Source: Burkholderiaceae bacterium (GTDB lineage Bacteria > Pseudomonadota > Gammaproteobacteria > Burkholderiales > Burkholderiaceae). Taken from it: a stretch of 42,737 nt of DNA. The translations under genes were made by a program, and so were the position numbers. Numbering within the stretch: the first letter of the stretch is position 1; each line of letters starts with the position of its first letter. The stretch is taken from positions 1 to 42,737 of the forward strand of contig CANFOL010000017.1 of the NCBI GenBank assembly GCA_947448695.1. The letters run 5' to 3'. This document shows positions 7,083 through 15,939 of this stretch, piece after piece. The notes under the pieces were generated by a model. That model saw nothing but the letters and a program-made list of their open reading frames with translations, had not been told where the DNA came from and searched no databases.

Positions 7083-8750
7083 TCAGCGTAAATCTTTGCG
7101 TAAAATTTTACCAACATTTGATTTGGGCAAGGTTTGTACAAATTGAATATGTTTCGGCCGTTTGTAATTTGTGAGGTTACTAATACAATAATCGCTCACC
7201 TCTTTTTCCGTTAATGCAGGGTCTCTTTTCACTATAAATGTTTTGACACTACTTCCAGAGTGTTCGTCATTAATGCCGATGACGGCACATTCAAGCACAC
7301 CCGGTATTTGTGAGATGACTTCTTCGACTTCATTCGGATAAACATTAAAACCAGATACCAAAATCATATCTTTTTTTCTATCAATGATTTTTATATAACC
7401 GTCTTCATTGATGAAGCCTATATCACCGCTTTTGAAGAAGCCATCTGAGGTCATGACTAATTGTGTTTCGTCATCACGATGCCAATACTCTCTCATTACT
7501 TGAGGGCCTTTGATGCAAATTTCCCCATGCTGATTGACGTCAACCTCATCACCTAGGTCATTTCGAATCGAGATATCCGTATTCGGTAATGGCAATCCGA
7601 CATGGCCCGTGAACTCAGAAATCGTCGTAATATTACAGCTTGCAACTGGTGAAGTTTCGGATAAGCCATAGCCCTCAGCAATAGGGCAACCTGTAAGTTT
7701 TTGCCAACGGTCAGCGACACTTTTCTGGATAGCCATTCCGCCACCGATAGTAACCATTAAAGTTGAAAAATCAATTTTTGAAAAATTAGGGTGAAGCATT
7801 AAAGCATTAAATAAGGTATTCACAGCAGGGAATATATGAAATTCTTTTAAATTAGATAAAGTCTTTATTAATCCGGGGATATCTTTTGGGTTAGCAATTA
7901 AGACGCTTTTACCACCAGATCTGATACTAAAAAGGCCGCAGGCGGTGAGTGCGAAGATGTGGTAAAGGGGGAGGGCGCAGATGAAGCTAAGTTGTTCAAT
8001 TGGTTTATTAAGAATGGCAGGTTGCAACCATGCTTCGATTTGTAAAACATTGGCGACTAAATTGCGATGTTCTAGAACTGCACCCTTTGAAACCCCTGTT
8101 GTGCCTCCAGTGTATTGAAGAAAAGCAATATCATCATGGCTAACAAGTGGTTTGATAAAGCCCATTTGTTTGCCGACTTCTAGGGCAGCGTTAAAGGTGG
8201 TGTATTGAGGCAGACGCCAAGCTGGAATAAGCTTTTTGACATATTTGATAACAAAATCAATTATCTTGCCTTTGATACCAAGCATTTCACCCATGCTCGT
8301 TACAACAATGTTTTGAATTTGGAATTGAGGAAGAACAGAACTTAATACATGTGCAAAATTTTCTAAAATAACAATGGTTTGAGCACCACTATCTTTTAAT
8401 TGGTGCTCAAGCTCTCTAGGGGTATAAAGAGGATTGACGTTGACAACGATGGCACCACAGCGAAGGATGCCTGCAATCGCAATTGGATATTGCATAACAT
8501 TTGGCATCATGAGGGCTACGCGATCCCCCTTCTTCACCCCTTGGAATTGTAAAAAGCTTGCAAATTGTTCTGATGCCTGATCGAGCCCTTGATAACTAAT
8601 AGATTTTCCAAAAGACTCAAAAGCAACACGCGAGGAATGTTTATCAAAAGACTCCTCGAAAATGTCGATTAAGGTCAGATTCTTAGAAAGATCAATTTCA
8701 TGAGGGATATTATTTGGATAGTTTTTAAACCAACTTTTATCTAATCGCAT
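7083..8750 (-). CDS. fadD: Long-chain fatty-acid--CoA ligase (FadD-type)
   Basis: A 555-residue AMP-forming acyl-CoA synthetase. The P-loop-like motif YTGGTTGVSKGA is at residues 213-224, the GYGLSETSP core motif follows, and the C-terminal GDIGFINEDGYIKIIDRKKD stretch contains the hinge and FACS-type region, with the catalytic Lys near the C-terminus (LPKSNVGKILRKDL). Length and order fit FadD of E. coli (561 residues). It activates fatty acids with ATP and CoA for beta-oxidation or lipid reuse. It starts next to a 368-base AT-rich region and runs away from hns. A weak AGAAAG site precedes the ATG. Substrate chain length is inferred from overall similarity only. Confidence 0.9.
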   Translation of the reverse strand: MRLDKSWFKNYPNNIPHEIDLSKNLTLIDIFEESFDKHSSRVAFESFGKSISYQGLDQASEQFASFLQFQGVKKGDRVALMMPNVMQYPIAIAGILRCGAIVVNVNPLYTPRELEHQLKDSGAQTIVILENFAHVLSSVLPQFQIQNIVVTSMGEMLGIKGKIIDFVIKYVKKLIPAWRLPQYTTFNAALEVGKQMGFIKPLVSHDDIAFLQYTGGTTGVSKGAVLEHRNLVANVLQIEAWLQPAILNKPIEQLSFICALPLYHIFALTACGLFSIRSGGKSVLIANPKDIPGLIKTLSNLKEFHIFPAVNTLFNALMLHPNFSKIDFSTLMVTIGGGMAIQKSVADRWQKLTGCPIAEGYGLSETSPVASCNITTISEFTGHVGLPLPNTDISIRNDLGDEVDVNQHGEICIKGPQVMREYWHRDDETQLVMTSDGFFKSGDIGFINEDGYIKIIDRKKDMILVSGFNVYPNEVEEVISQIPGVLECAVIGINDEHSGSSVKTFIVKRDPALTEKEVSDYCISNLTNYKRPKHIQFVQTLPKSNVGKILRKDLR

Positions 8751-9118
8751 GCAATTCTTTCTGAAGTCGATGATTTTTTGTCATAATTTTTTTAATTTAT
8801 TTTAACTATCATAAACAAATAAAGTAGATAAAAATATGCATACAAATACTAAGGTCTTAAAACGCCTCCTTTCACAGAAATATTAATGGTATCGGGTTAA
8901 AAAAACTAAAATGATTTTATTAATTTAAAATATAATCTCTAGTTCATAAATGATTGGCAGATGTCAGTTCAATTTGAAGCGCTCTTAAGAAATATTTACT
9001 TGAAGTGGGTTTAAAAATAATCATTTAAATCAATATATTTTTTAGATTGGTGTCATATTGAGCAATTCATTATTATTTATATTATTATGTTAATCAAATC
9101 ATTATTAAGGGGAAGTAA
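8751..9118. other. 368-base AT-rich gene-free region between fadD and hns
   Basis: No plausible coding sequence was found on either strand. It must hold the divergent promoters of fadD and hns. A perfect TATAAT lies at 8931-8936 on the plus strand, without a good -35 at 16-18 bases. The A/T runs (for example near 8781-8800 and 8900-8940) are the kind of DNA that H-NS proteins bind, so autoregulation is plausible. No strong hairpin was seen. Confidence 0.6.
9058..9085 (+). promoter_or_regulatory. Possible hns promoter
   Basis: TTGAGC at 9058-9063 and TATTAT at 9080-9085 are 16 bases apart. Initiation near 9092 would give a short leader of about 27 bases that includes the strong AAGGGGAAG ribosome site just before the hns ATG. 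In DNA this AT-rich other -10 choices exist. Confidence 0.4.
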
Positions 9119-9403
9119 ATGCCAAATTATGAAGAATTAATCATGCAACGTAAATTGTTAGATCAGCAGATATTGGCGATTCAACAAAGAGAAAAACAAG
9201 AGTCAATCGAATCAATCAAAATCATGATTGAAAAGCATGCTTTGACGGTTAGTGATTTATTTTCAAAAAAAATAAATCAGGCCAATAAAAAAGTTCCCGC
9301 TAAATACCGCAACCCTGCCACTGGCAAAACTTGGACGGGTAGGGGTAAAGAACCCTTATGGATTGCAGGTAAAGAGCGAGCAACTTTTCAGATTAAGGAT
9401 TAA
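9119..9403 (+). CDS. H-NS family histone-like nucleoid protein
   Basis: A 94-residue protein with the two-part H-NS layout: an N-terminal coiled-coil/dimerisation half (residues ~1-45, rich in Leu, Gln, Glu) and a C-terminal DNA-binding half with AKYRNPATGKTWTGRGKEP at residues 61-79. The TWTGRGKEP loop is the minor-groove-binding core of the Burkholderiales H-NS/BpH3/Bv3F type. It is expected to bind and silence AT-rich DNA. A strong ribosome site (AAGGGGAAG) lies just upstream. Its stop overlaps the stop of the convergent HTH regulator by three to four bases. Length is normal for the short betaproteobacterial form. Confidence 0.95.
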   Translation: MPNYEELIMQRKLLDQQILAIQQREKQESIESIKIMIEKHALTVSDLFSKKINQANKKVPAKYRNPATGKTWTGRGKEPLWIAGKERATFQIKD

Positions 9404-10011
9404 AGCATTTTTTCAACAAGTGCTTTTTTGATGACATTTTCCAAAACTTCTTGTGAGTTTGAATACCCATACAATCTATTTTTTCCTAAGGGACTAAATA
9501 CAGCTGGATTTTGATTAAACTCAGAAGATGCTTGGATAATGTCTTGATGAATTAATATGGGTATTTGCCCAGTTATAGTGTTTTTATTAAATTGGTGTAG
9601 TAAGTGATATTGGTCAATCGTATTTAATTTTTGATCAATATAAATAATTTCAGGTTTTAATTCTACACCTGCCATTAATGCTTCACTAATATCTAGATAG
9701 GAGTAACACAGAATTTTTGATTCAAAAGTTTTACAATGGTTTTCAAAAAAATCAATATCTCCTGTGCTCGTGAAGATTCCCAAGATAGAGTATTTTTTAC
9801 TGCAGAAGTGGCGTAAAAGCTCATGGCGTTTTGCCAATTGCCGCTCGATGGATAAATCTAATATTCTTCGATGACCACCTCTAGTCTTCCAGGCAATTAG
9901 TTCACCTGTTTCGACCATTTTTTGAATAGTACCGAGAGAAACTTGCAAAATTTTGGCTGTTTCACGAGTACTTTTGTAACTTAATTCATTTGATTGAGTT
10001 GTTTCCAGCAT
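9400..10011 (-). CDS. Excisionase/MerR-type HTH regulator with a receiver-like C-terminal half
   Basis: A 203-residue protein. Residues ~13-55 form a winged helix-turn-helix of the excisionase (HTH_17) type: STRETAKILQVSLGTIQKMV followed by the wing WKTRGGHRRI. Residues ~73-200 resemble a degenerate response-regulator receiver: a first strand ILGIF, the ALMAGVELKPEIIYIDQKL stretch with Asp126 where the phosphorylated Asp would be, and a PILI strand later. I start it at 10011 because a perfect AAAGGAG site sits 8 bases upstream; an in-frame ATG 33 bases earlier would put that site inside the gene. It is convergent with hns and divergent from the sucA operon, so it could control either. No recognisable name. 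Confidence 0.8.
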   Translation of the reverse strand: MLETTQSNELSYKSTRETAKILQVSLGTIQKMVETGELIAWKTRGGHRRILDLSIERQLAKRHELLRHFCSKKYSILGIFTSTGDIDFFENHCKTFESKILCYSYLDISEALMAGVELKPEIIYIDQKLNTIDQYHLLHQFNKNTITGQIPILIHQDIIQASSEFNQNPAVFSPLGKNRLYGYSNSQEVLENVIKKALVEKML

Positions 10012-10071
10012 TGATTTATCTCCTTTAACAATGTGAAAATCCATCTTAAAAGTGTTAAATCGTTTTAAATA

Positions 10072-10085
10072 TCAGAATTATCTGA
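10072..10085. promoter_or_regulatory. Inverted repeat, possible operator of the HTH regulator
   Basis: TCAGA-ATTA-TCTGA is a perfect 5-base inverted repeat, 61 bases upstream of the HTH gene start and inside the region shared with the sucA promoter. The bases after it (GAATTA) repeat part of its centre. Autoregulation is only a guess. Confidence 0.25.
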
Positions 10086-10263
10086 ATTACTTGTAGGAAA
10101 AATCCTTAAATTGGAATTTTATTGAAATAACAACACGATTTATGTCAAAAACACACAAGACAATCTTAAATGTCATAAAATTGACTGATAAATCTTCTTA
10201 TTATGTGAATAGAATTAATTAAAAATAAGTTGGTTTGTAAAACGAGTAATTTAGAATTTCGCA

Positions 10264-10345
10264 ATCTACTAGCCGGTTGAGCCGTGTCGTAGATGGTTTA
10301 CTAACCCACTTACATATCGGGATACCCGAAGAAAAGGTGAGCAAT
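10264..10345 (+). ncRNA. Structured sucA leader, resembles the Burkholderiales sucA RNA motif
   Basis: Upstream of sucA the RNA can fold into consecutive hairpins: ATCTAC (10264-10269) with GTAGAT (10289-10294), enclosing a small CGG/CCG hairpin (10273-10284); GGTT (10295-10298) with AACC (10303-10306); and TCGGG (10317-10321) with CCCGA (10325-10329) over a three-base loop. CACTT (10307-10311) can also pair with AGGTG (10335-10339), part of the sucA ribosome site, closing a helix around the last hairpin. A cis-acting sucA RNA motif with a stem over the ribosome site is known from Burkholderiales by comparative genomics; its ligand is unknown. Identity is inferred from position and fold, not from a covariance search. 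Confidence 0.65.
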
Positions 10346-13204
10346 ATGATGCAGTCTTATCAAGGTACGTCGTACCTTTTTGGTGGCAATGCGCCCTATG
10401 TCGAAGAGCTTTATGAAGCTTATTTAAATGATCCATCTTCTGTGCCAGATAACTGGCGGCAGTACTTTGACGGAGTACAAAATTTACCTGCAGTGGATGG
10501 TTCTACCTCCAAGGATATTGCGCATGCTCCGATTGTCGCTTCATTTGCTCAGCGGGCCAGAGTGGCGCCGATTCGTCATGTGGAAGATTCGGCAGATTCT
10601 GCAATGGGCCGCAAGCGCGTTGCTGTTCAACAATTAATAGCCACTTATCGTAATGTTGGAACAAGATGGGCTGACTTAGATCCCTTAAAAAGAACAGAGC
10701 GCCCCAATATTCCTGAGTTAGATCCTGCATATTATGGATTTACCGACGCTGATATGGATATTGTTTTTAATATAAGCAATACATATTTTGGCAAAGACAA
10801 GATGAAATTACGTGAGTTGTTGCAAAACTTACGTCAAACTTATTGCGGCACGATTGGTGTGGAGTATATGTATATCACTGATCAAAATATTAAAAAATGG
10901 TGGCAAGAAAAATTAGAGTCTATTCGCTCTACACCTAACTTTACGGCCGTCAAAAAAACCAACATTCTAAATCGTTTAACTGCAGCTGAAGGACTTGAGC
11001 GTTTTTTACATACCAAATATGTTGGTCAAAAACGATTCTCCCTTGAAGGTGGTGAGAGCTTTATTGCTTCTATGGATGAAATTTTAGATGCTGCAGGCAT
11101 AGCCGGTATTCAAGAAATCGTCATTGGCATGGCTCACCGTGGGCGCTTAAATGTTTTGGTGAATACTTTAGGAAAAGTTCCTAAAGACTTATTTGCTGAG
11201 TTTGATCACACGGCTCCAGAGGATTTGCCGTCTGGAGATGTTAAATATCACCAAGGTTTCTCAAGTGATATTTCAACATCAGGCGGCCCCGTTCATTTAT
11301 CACTGGCATTTAATCCTTCCCATCTAGAAATTGTTAATCCTGTGGTTGAGGGTTCAGTTCGAGCACGTATGGATCGTCGAGGTGATAAAAATGGCTCACA
11401 AGTAATGCCGATTTTGGTTCACGGTGATGCTGCAATTGCAGGGCAAGGTGTTGTGCAAGAAACTTTAGCTTTAGCTGAGGTGCGAGGCTATCACACGGGC
11501 GGTACGGTGCATATTGTGATTAATAATCAAATTGGCTTTACGACATCAGATCCACGTGATATGCGTTCTACGTTGTATTGCACTGACATTATGAAAACGA
11601 TTGAAGCACCTATTTTGCATGTCAACGGTGATGATCCAGAGGCTGTTGTATTGGCTACGCAATTAGCGATTGAATATCGAATGAAGTTTAAGAAGGATGT
11701 TGGTATCGACATTATTTGTTTCCGCAAGCTTGGACACAACGAGCAAGATACGCCTTCAATGACGCAACCTTTGATGTATAAAACTATTTCTCAACACCCC
11801 GGTACACGCAAGTTGTATGCTGATAAGCTAGAAACGCAAGGTGTGATTCCTGCAGGTGGTGGAGATGAAATGGTTAAATCCTATCGTGCGGAGCTTGATG
11901 AAGGCGATAAAAGAACCTCTGATCCTGTGATTACGAACTTCAAAGGTAAATATGCTGTTGATTGGACACCATTTTTGAATAAGAAATGGACAGACAATGC
12001 CGATACAGCAATTCCATTGACGGAGTGGAAGCGCTTGGCAGAAAAAATATCGAAAGCACCTGATGGATTTAAAGTTCACCCACTCGTAGAGACGGTTCTT
12101 AAAAATAGAGCTGCGATGGGGCGTGGTGAAATTAATGTCGACTGGGGTATGGGGGAGCATATGGCATTTGCTTCTTTAGTTGCTAGTGGATATCCAATTC
12201 GTTTATCTGGTGAAGATAGTGGCCGTGGAACATTTACCCACCGTCATTCAGTTTTACATGATCAAGACCGTGAGAAGTGGGATATTGGTACTTATATTCC
12301 TTTGCAGCACGTGGCAGATGGTCAAGCTCCATTCGAGGTAATTGACTCTATTCTTTCAGAGGAAGCGGTCTTAGGCTTTGAGTATGGGTATGCTGCTGCA
12401 GAACCGAATACTTTAACTATTTGGGAAGCGCAATTTGGTGATTTCGCAAATGGTGCACAAGTTGTAATTGATCAATTTATTGCTTCCGGTGAAGTTAAAT
12501 GGGGGCGCGTGAATGGTTTAGTCATGATGTTGCCGCATGGATATGAGGGTCAAGGCCCAGAGCATTCTTCAGCAAGACTAGAACGTTTTATGCAGTTGTG
12601 TGCGGATATCAACATGCAAGTTGTTCAGCCAACTACGGCATCACAAATTTTTCATTTGTTACGTAGACAAATGATTCGCTCTTTCCGTAAACCACTAATC
12701 ATCATGACACCTAAATCTTTATTGCGAAATAAAGATGCGACATCACCAATTGCTGAGTTTACAAAAGGTGAGTTCCATACAGTGCTTGGAGAGCAAGACG
12801 CAAATGTTGATCCTCAAAAGGTGACTAGAGTTATTATGTGTTCTGGTAAAGTTTACTATGATTTGGTCAAGGCTAGAGAGACTAAGAAGTCAAAAGATAC
12901 GGCTATTATCCGAATCGAACAACTGTATCCATTCCCTCACAAGGCTTTTGCCACAGAGCTGAAGAAATATCCAAATGTTGTTGAGCTTGTTTGGACTCAG
13001 GATGAGCCTCAAAATCAAGGTGCATGGTTCTTTATTCAGCATAACATTCACGAGAACATGTTTGAGGGCCAGAAATTGGGCTACTCAGGCAGACCTGCTT
13101 CTGCGTCGCCCGCCTGTGGATATTCTCACCTGCACCAAGACCAACAAAAATCTTTAGTCGATGGCGCTTTTGCCAAGTTAAAAGGTTTTGCACTTGTTAA
13201 GTAA
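10346..13204 (+). CDS. sucA: 2-oxoglutarate dehydrogenase E1 component
   Basis: A 952-residue thiamine-diphosphate enzyme of the TCA cycle; it decarboxylates 2-oxoglutarate and passes the succinyl group to the lipoyl arm of SucB. The N-terminus (SYLFGGNAPYVEELYEAYL) is the E1o-specific segment that binds E2. The core has GMAHRGRLNVLVN, the ThDP/Mg stretch HGDAAIAGQGVVQETL..NNQIGFTT, and the later SGEDSGRGTFTHRHSVLHDQ block. The start at 10346 (or the next codon, 10349) has an AAGGTGA site five bases upstream. The frame stays open back to a TTG at 10277, but that stretch is the structured leader. First gene of sucA-sucB-lpd-zapE. Confidence 0.97.
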   Translation: MMQSYQGTSYLFGGNAPYVEELYEAYLNDPSSVPDNWRQYFDGVQNLPAVDGSTSKDIAHAPIVASFAQRARVAPIRHVEDSADSAMGRKRVAVQQLIATYRNVGTRWADLDPLKRTERPNIPELDPAYYGFTDADMDIVFNISNTYFGKDKMKLRELLQNLRQTYCGTIGVEYMYITDQNIKKWWQEKLESIRSTPNFTAVKKTNILNRLTAAEGLERFLHTKYVGQKRFSLEGGESFIASMDEILDAAGIAGIQEIVIGMAHRGRLNVLVNTLGKVPKDLFAEFDHTAPEDLPSGDVKYHQGFSSDISTSGGPVHLSLAFNPSHLEIVNPVVEGSVRARMDRRGDKNGSQVMPILVHGDAAIAGQGVVQETLALAEVRGYHTGGTVHIVINNQIGFTTSDPRDMRSTLYCTDIMKTIEAPILHVNGDDPEAVVLATQLAIEYRMKFKKDVGIDIICFRKLGHNEQDTPSMTQPLMYKTISQHPGTRKLYADKLETQGVIPAGGGDEMVKSYRAELDEGDKRTSDPVITNFKGKYAVDWTPFLNKKWTDNADTAIPLTEWKRLAEKISKAPDGFKVHPLVETVLKNRAAMGRGEINVDWGMGEHMAFASLVASGYPIRLSGEDSGRGTFTHRHSVLHDQDREKWDIGTYIPLQHVADGQAPFEVIDSILSEEAVLGFEYGYAAAEPNTLTIWEAQFGDFANGAQVVIDQFIASGEVKWGRVNGLVMMLPHGYEGQGPEHSSARLERFMQLCADINMQVVQPTTASQIFHLLRRQMIRSFRKPLIIMTPKSLLRNKDATSPIAEFTKGEFHTVLGEQDANVDPQKVTRVIMCSGKVYYDLVKARETKKSKDTAIIRIEQLYPFPHKAFATELKKYPNVVELVWTQDEPQNQGAWFFIQHNIHENMFEGQKLGYSGRPASASPACGYSHLHQDQQKSLVDGAFAKLKGFALVK

Positions 13205-13246
13205 ATATAAACACACAGCGACGATCAACTAATTTAAGGATTTACC

Positions 13247-14461
13247 ATGTCTATTTTTGAAGTTAAAGTACCCCAGTTATCAGAATCAGTTGCAGAAGCA
13301 ACACTTTTGCAATGGAAGAAAAAAGCTGGTGACAGTGTTGCACAAGATGAGATTCTCGTTGAGATTGAGACCGATAAAGTCGTCTTAGAAGTCCCGGCAC
13401 CTTCAGCAGGAGTTTTGTCAGAAATTGTTATTGCTGATGGTGGAACAGTGCTTTCAGATCAAGTAATCGCAAAAATTGATAGTGATGGTAAAGGGGTTGC
13501 GGCACCTGCAGCTTCAAGCTCAACGCCTGCTGCTCAGACCGTAGTGGCTTCATCTGCGCCAAGTTCAAACAGCGCTGCAGGAATTGCTATGCCAGCAGCG
13601 GCAAAGATTCTTGCAGAAAAAAATATGTCAGCATCAGACGTTTCTGGTACTGGCAAGGATGGTCGTGTAACGAAAGCTGATGCTTTGTCAGCCGCCCCAG
13701 CAAAAGCTAGTGCGCCTGTACAAAAAATGGCTCCATTACCAGTGAGTATGCCATTAGGAGATCGCCCAGAAGAGCGTGTGCCAATGAGTCGTTTGCGCGC
13801 CAGAATTGCAGAAAGACTTTTAGACTCTCAAGCAAGTAATGCGATTTTGACGACATTTAATGAAGTCAACATGGCACCAGTCATGAATATGCGTAATAAG
13901 TATAAAGACGTGTTTGAAAAAGAGCATGGTGTGAAATTAGGGTTTATGTCTTTTTTTGTAAAAGCAGCAGTTCATGCCCTAAAGAAATATCCTGTTTTGA
14001 ATGCATCTGTTGATGGCACTGATATTGTTTACCACGGTTACTTTGATATTGGTATTGCGGTTGGTTCGCCACGCGGCTTGGTTGTTCCTATTTTGCGTGA
14101 CGTTGATCAGATGAATCTTGCTGAAATTGAGAAAAAGATTTCTGATTTTGGTGTGAAAGCTCGGGATGGTAAGCTCACATTAGATGATTTAACCGGTGGA
14201 ACATTCTCGATCTCAAATGGTGGTGTATTTGGTTCCATGTTATCCACCCCAATTATTAACCCTCCGCAATCAGCAATTTTGGGTATTCATGCAACGAAGG
14301 ACCGTGCTGTTGTTGAAGATGGTCAAATTGTGATTCGTCCAATGAACTATTTGGCGATGTCTTATGATCACCGCATCATTGATGGTCGTGAGGCGGTGCT
14401 CGGTTTGGTGGCAATGAAAGAGGTGCTTGAAGATCCCTCAAGACTATTACTTGATATTTAA
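13247..14461 (+). CDS. sucB: 2-oxoglutarate dehydrogenase E2, dihydrolipoamide succinyltransferase
   Basis: A 404-residue E2 protein. It has one lipoyl domain (residues ~2-77) with the lipoylated lysine K44 in [14 protein letters not shown], an Ala/Ser/Pro-rich linker, a peripheral-subunit-binding domain at ~113-147 ([19 protein letters not shown]), a second Ala/Pro linker and the C-terminal acyltransferase domain. The catalytic motif [12 protein letters not shown] carries His375 and Asp379. It forms the core of the OGDH complex and transfers succinyl groups to CoA. A TTAAGGA ribosome site precedes the ATG, 42 bases after sucA. Length is normal for SucB. Confidence 0.97.
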   Translation: MSIFEVKVPQLSESVAEATLLQWKKKAGDSVAQDEILVEIETDKVVLEVPAPSAGVLSEIVIADGGTVLSDQVIAKIDSDGKGVAAPAASSSTPAAQTVVASSAPSSNSAAGIAMPAAAKILAEKNMSASDVSGTGKDGRVTKADALSAAPAKASAPVQKMAPLPVSMPLGDRPEERVPMSRLRARIAERLLDSQASNAILTTFNEVNMAPVMNMRNKYKDVFEKEHGVKLGFMSFFVKAAVHALKKYPVLNASVDGTDIVYHGYFDIGIAVGSPRGLVVPILRDVDQMNLAEIEKKISDFGVKARDGKLTLDDLTGGTFSISNGGVFGSMLSTPIINPPQSAILGIHATKDRAVVEDGQIVIRPMNYLAMSYDHRIIDGREAVLGLVAMKEVLEDPSRLLLDI

Positions 14462-14491
14462 TTACCCTAATTTGCAATTAAAGGAATCACA

Positions 14492-15928
14492 ATGAGTCAA
14501 GAATTTGATGTAGTGGTAATAGGCGCGGGTCCTGGAGGATATATAGCGGCAATTCGTGCGGCACAACTTGGTTTTAAAGTAGCTTGTGCAGAGGGTAATG
14601 CTTACGATGATCCAAAAGCGGAACCGCGATTGGGGGGTACTTGTTTAAATGTGGGGTGTATTCCTTCTAAGGCTTTACTAGCATCTTCAGAAGAGTTTGA
14701 GAACGTTCAAAAACATATCTCAAGTCATGGTATTGAAGTGAAAGGTGCGAGCATTAACGTACCTAAAATGATTACACGCAAAGATGAAATTGTTACAAAA
14801 ATGACTGGTGGGATTCAGTACTTATTTAAAAAGAATAAGGTCACACATCTCAAGGGCTATGCTTCTTTTCTTGCGCGTGAAAATAATCTATATCAATTAG
14901 CTATTCAAGGTAAAGAAAACCAAACCGTCAGTGCGAAGCATGTCATTATTGCTACAGGTTCTAAAGCAAGACATTTACCTGGCATGGAAGTGGATAATGT
15001 TTTGATTTGTGATAATGAAGGTGGTTTAAAGTTTGCTGAAACTCCCAAAAAATTAGGCGTAATTGGTGCTGGTGTGATTGGGCTCGAACTTGGTTCTGTT
15101 TGGCGCCGTCTTGGCTCTGATGTGACGGTTTTAGAAGCGCTACCAACTTTTTTAGGTGCTTGTGATCAAGGTATCGCTGCTGAAGCACAGAAACTATTTA
15201 CCAAACAAGGACTTCAATTTAATTTGGGTGTCAAAATTGGAGAAGTCAAAAAAGGTAAAAATAACGTAACTGTAAACTATGCTGATGCTGCGGGCGCTGA
15301 GCATTCATTAGTGGTAGATCGTCTGATTGTTTCTGTTGGACGTATACCAAATACGGATAATCTTAATTTAGAAGCGATTGGTTTAAAAACTGATGAACGT
15401 GGTTTTATACCCGTGGATAACCACACACTGGTAACTAGTGCTCCTGGAGTTTATGCGATTGGTGATGTGGTTCGTGGACCGATGTTGGCTCATAAAGCTG
15501 AAGATGAAGGTGTCTTAGTTGCCGAGGTTATTGCAGGCCAAAAGCCCCATATTGATTACAACTGTATTCCTTGGGTTATTTACACATCTCCTGAAATAGC
15601 TTGGGTTGGTAAAACAGAGCAACAGTTAAAAGCAGAAGGTCGTGCTTACAAGCCTGGGCAATTTCCATTTGCAGCTAATGGACGTGCATTAGGAATGGGG
15701 TCTGCGGATGGCTTTGTAAAAATCCTGGCTGATGAAATTACGGATGAAATTTTAGGCGTTCATATTATTGCTTCAGCTGCTTCTGACTTAATTGCTGAAG
15801 CAGTTGTTGCTATGGAGTTCAAAGCATCTGCTGAGGATATCGCTCGTATTTGTCACCCTCACCCAAGTTTATCTGAACCTATTCGCGAAGCAGCTCTAGC
15901 AACAGATCGACGTGCACTGAATTTCTAA
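14492..15928 (+). CDS. lpdA: Dihydrolipoyl dehydrogenase, E3 of the OGDH complex
   Basis: A 478-residue FAD flavoprotein. It starts with the dinucleotide-binding motif VVVIGAGPGGYIAAIRAAQLG. The redox disulphide is C51/C56 in GGTCLNVGCIPSKALL, a second NAD-binding motif is GVIGAGVIGLELGSVW, and the catalytic His457/Glu462 pair is in HPHPSLSEPIREA. It reoxidises the dihydrolipoyl arm of SucB and reduces NAD. An AAAGGAATC ribosome site precedes the ATG, 30 bases after sucB. Location in the sucAB operon makes this the OGDH-linked E3; it may also serve pyruvate dehydrogenase or the glycine system if no other copy exists. Confidence 0.97.
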   Translation: MSQEFDVVVIGAGPGGYIAAIRAAQLGFKVACAEGNAYDDPKAEPRLGGTCLNVGCIPSKALLASSEEFENVQKHISSHGIEVKGASINVPKMITRKDEIVTKMTGGIQYLFKKNKVTHLKGYASFLARENNLYQLAIQGKENQTVSAKHVIIATGSKARHLPGMEVDNVLICDNEGGLKFAETPKKLGVIGAGVIGLELGSVWRRLGSDVTVLEALPTFLGACDQGIAAEAQKLFTKQGLQFNLGVKIGEVKKGKNNVTVNYADAAGAEHSLVVDRLIVSVGRIPNTDNLNLEAIGLKTDERGFIPVDNHTLVTSAPGVYAIGDVVRGPMLAHKAEDEGVLVAEVIAGQKPHIDYNCIPWVIYTSPEIAWVGKTEQQLKAEGRAYKPGQFPFAANGRALGMGSADGFVKILADEITDEILGVHIIASAASDLIAEAVVAMEFKASAEDIARICHPHPSLSEPIREAALATDRRALNF

Positions 15929-15939
15929 AATAGGTATGC

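Noticed and set aside
10011..10044. Longer start of the HTH regulator at 10044
   Set aside because: It would place the strong AAAGGAG ribosome site inside the coding sequence; the ATG at 10011 is correctly spaced from it.
10277..10345. In-frame N-terminal extension of SucA from a TTG
   Set aside because: The stretch folds into hairpins, has no ribosome site of its own, and the normal SucA N-terminus starts at 10346 behind AAGGTGA.
11527..12160. Antisense open frames inside sucA
   Set aside because: They oppose a highly conserved gene, have no start signals and no recognisable domains.
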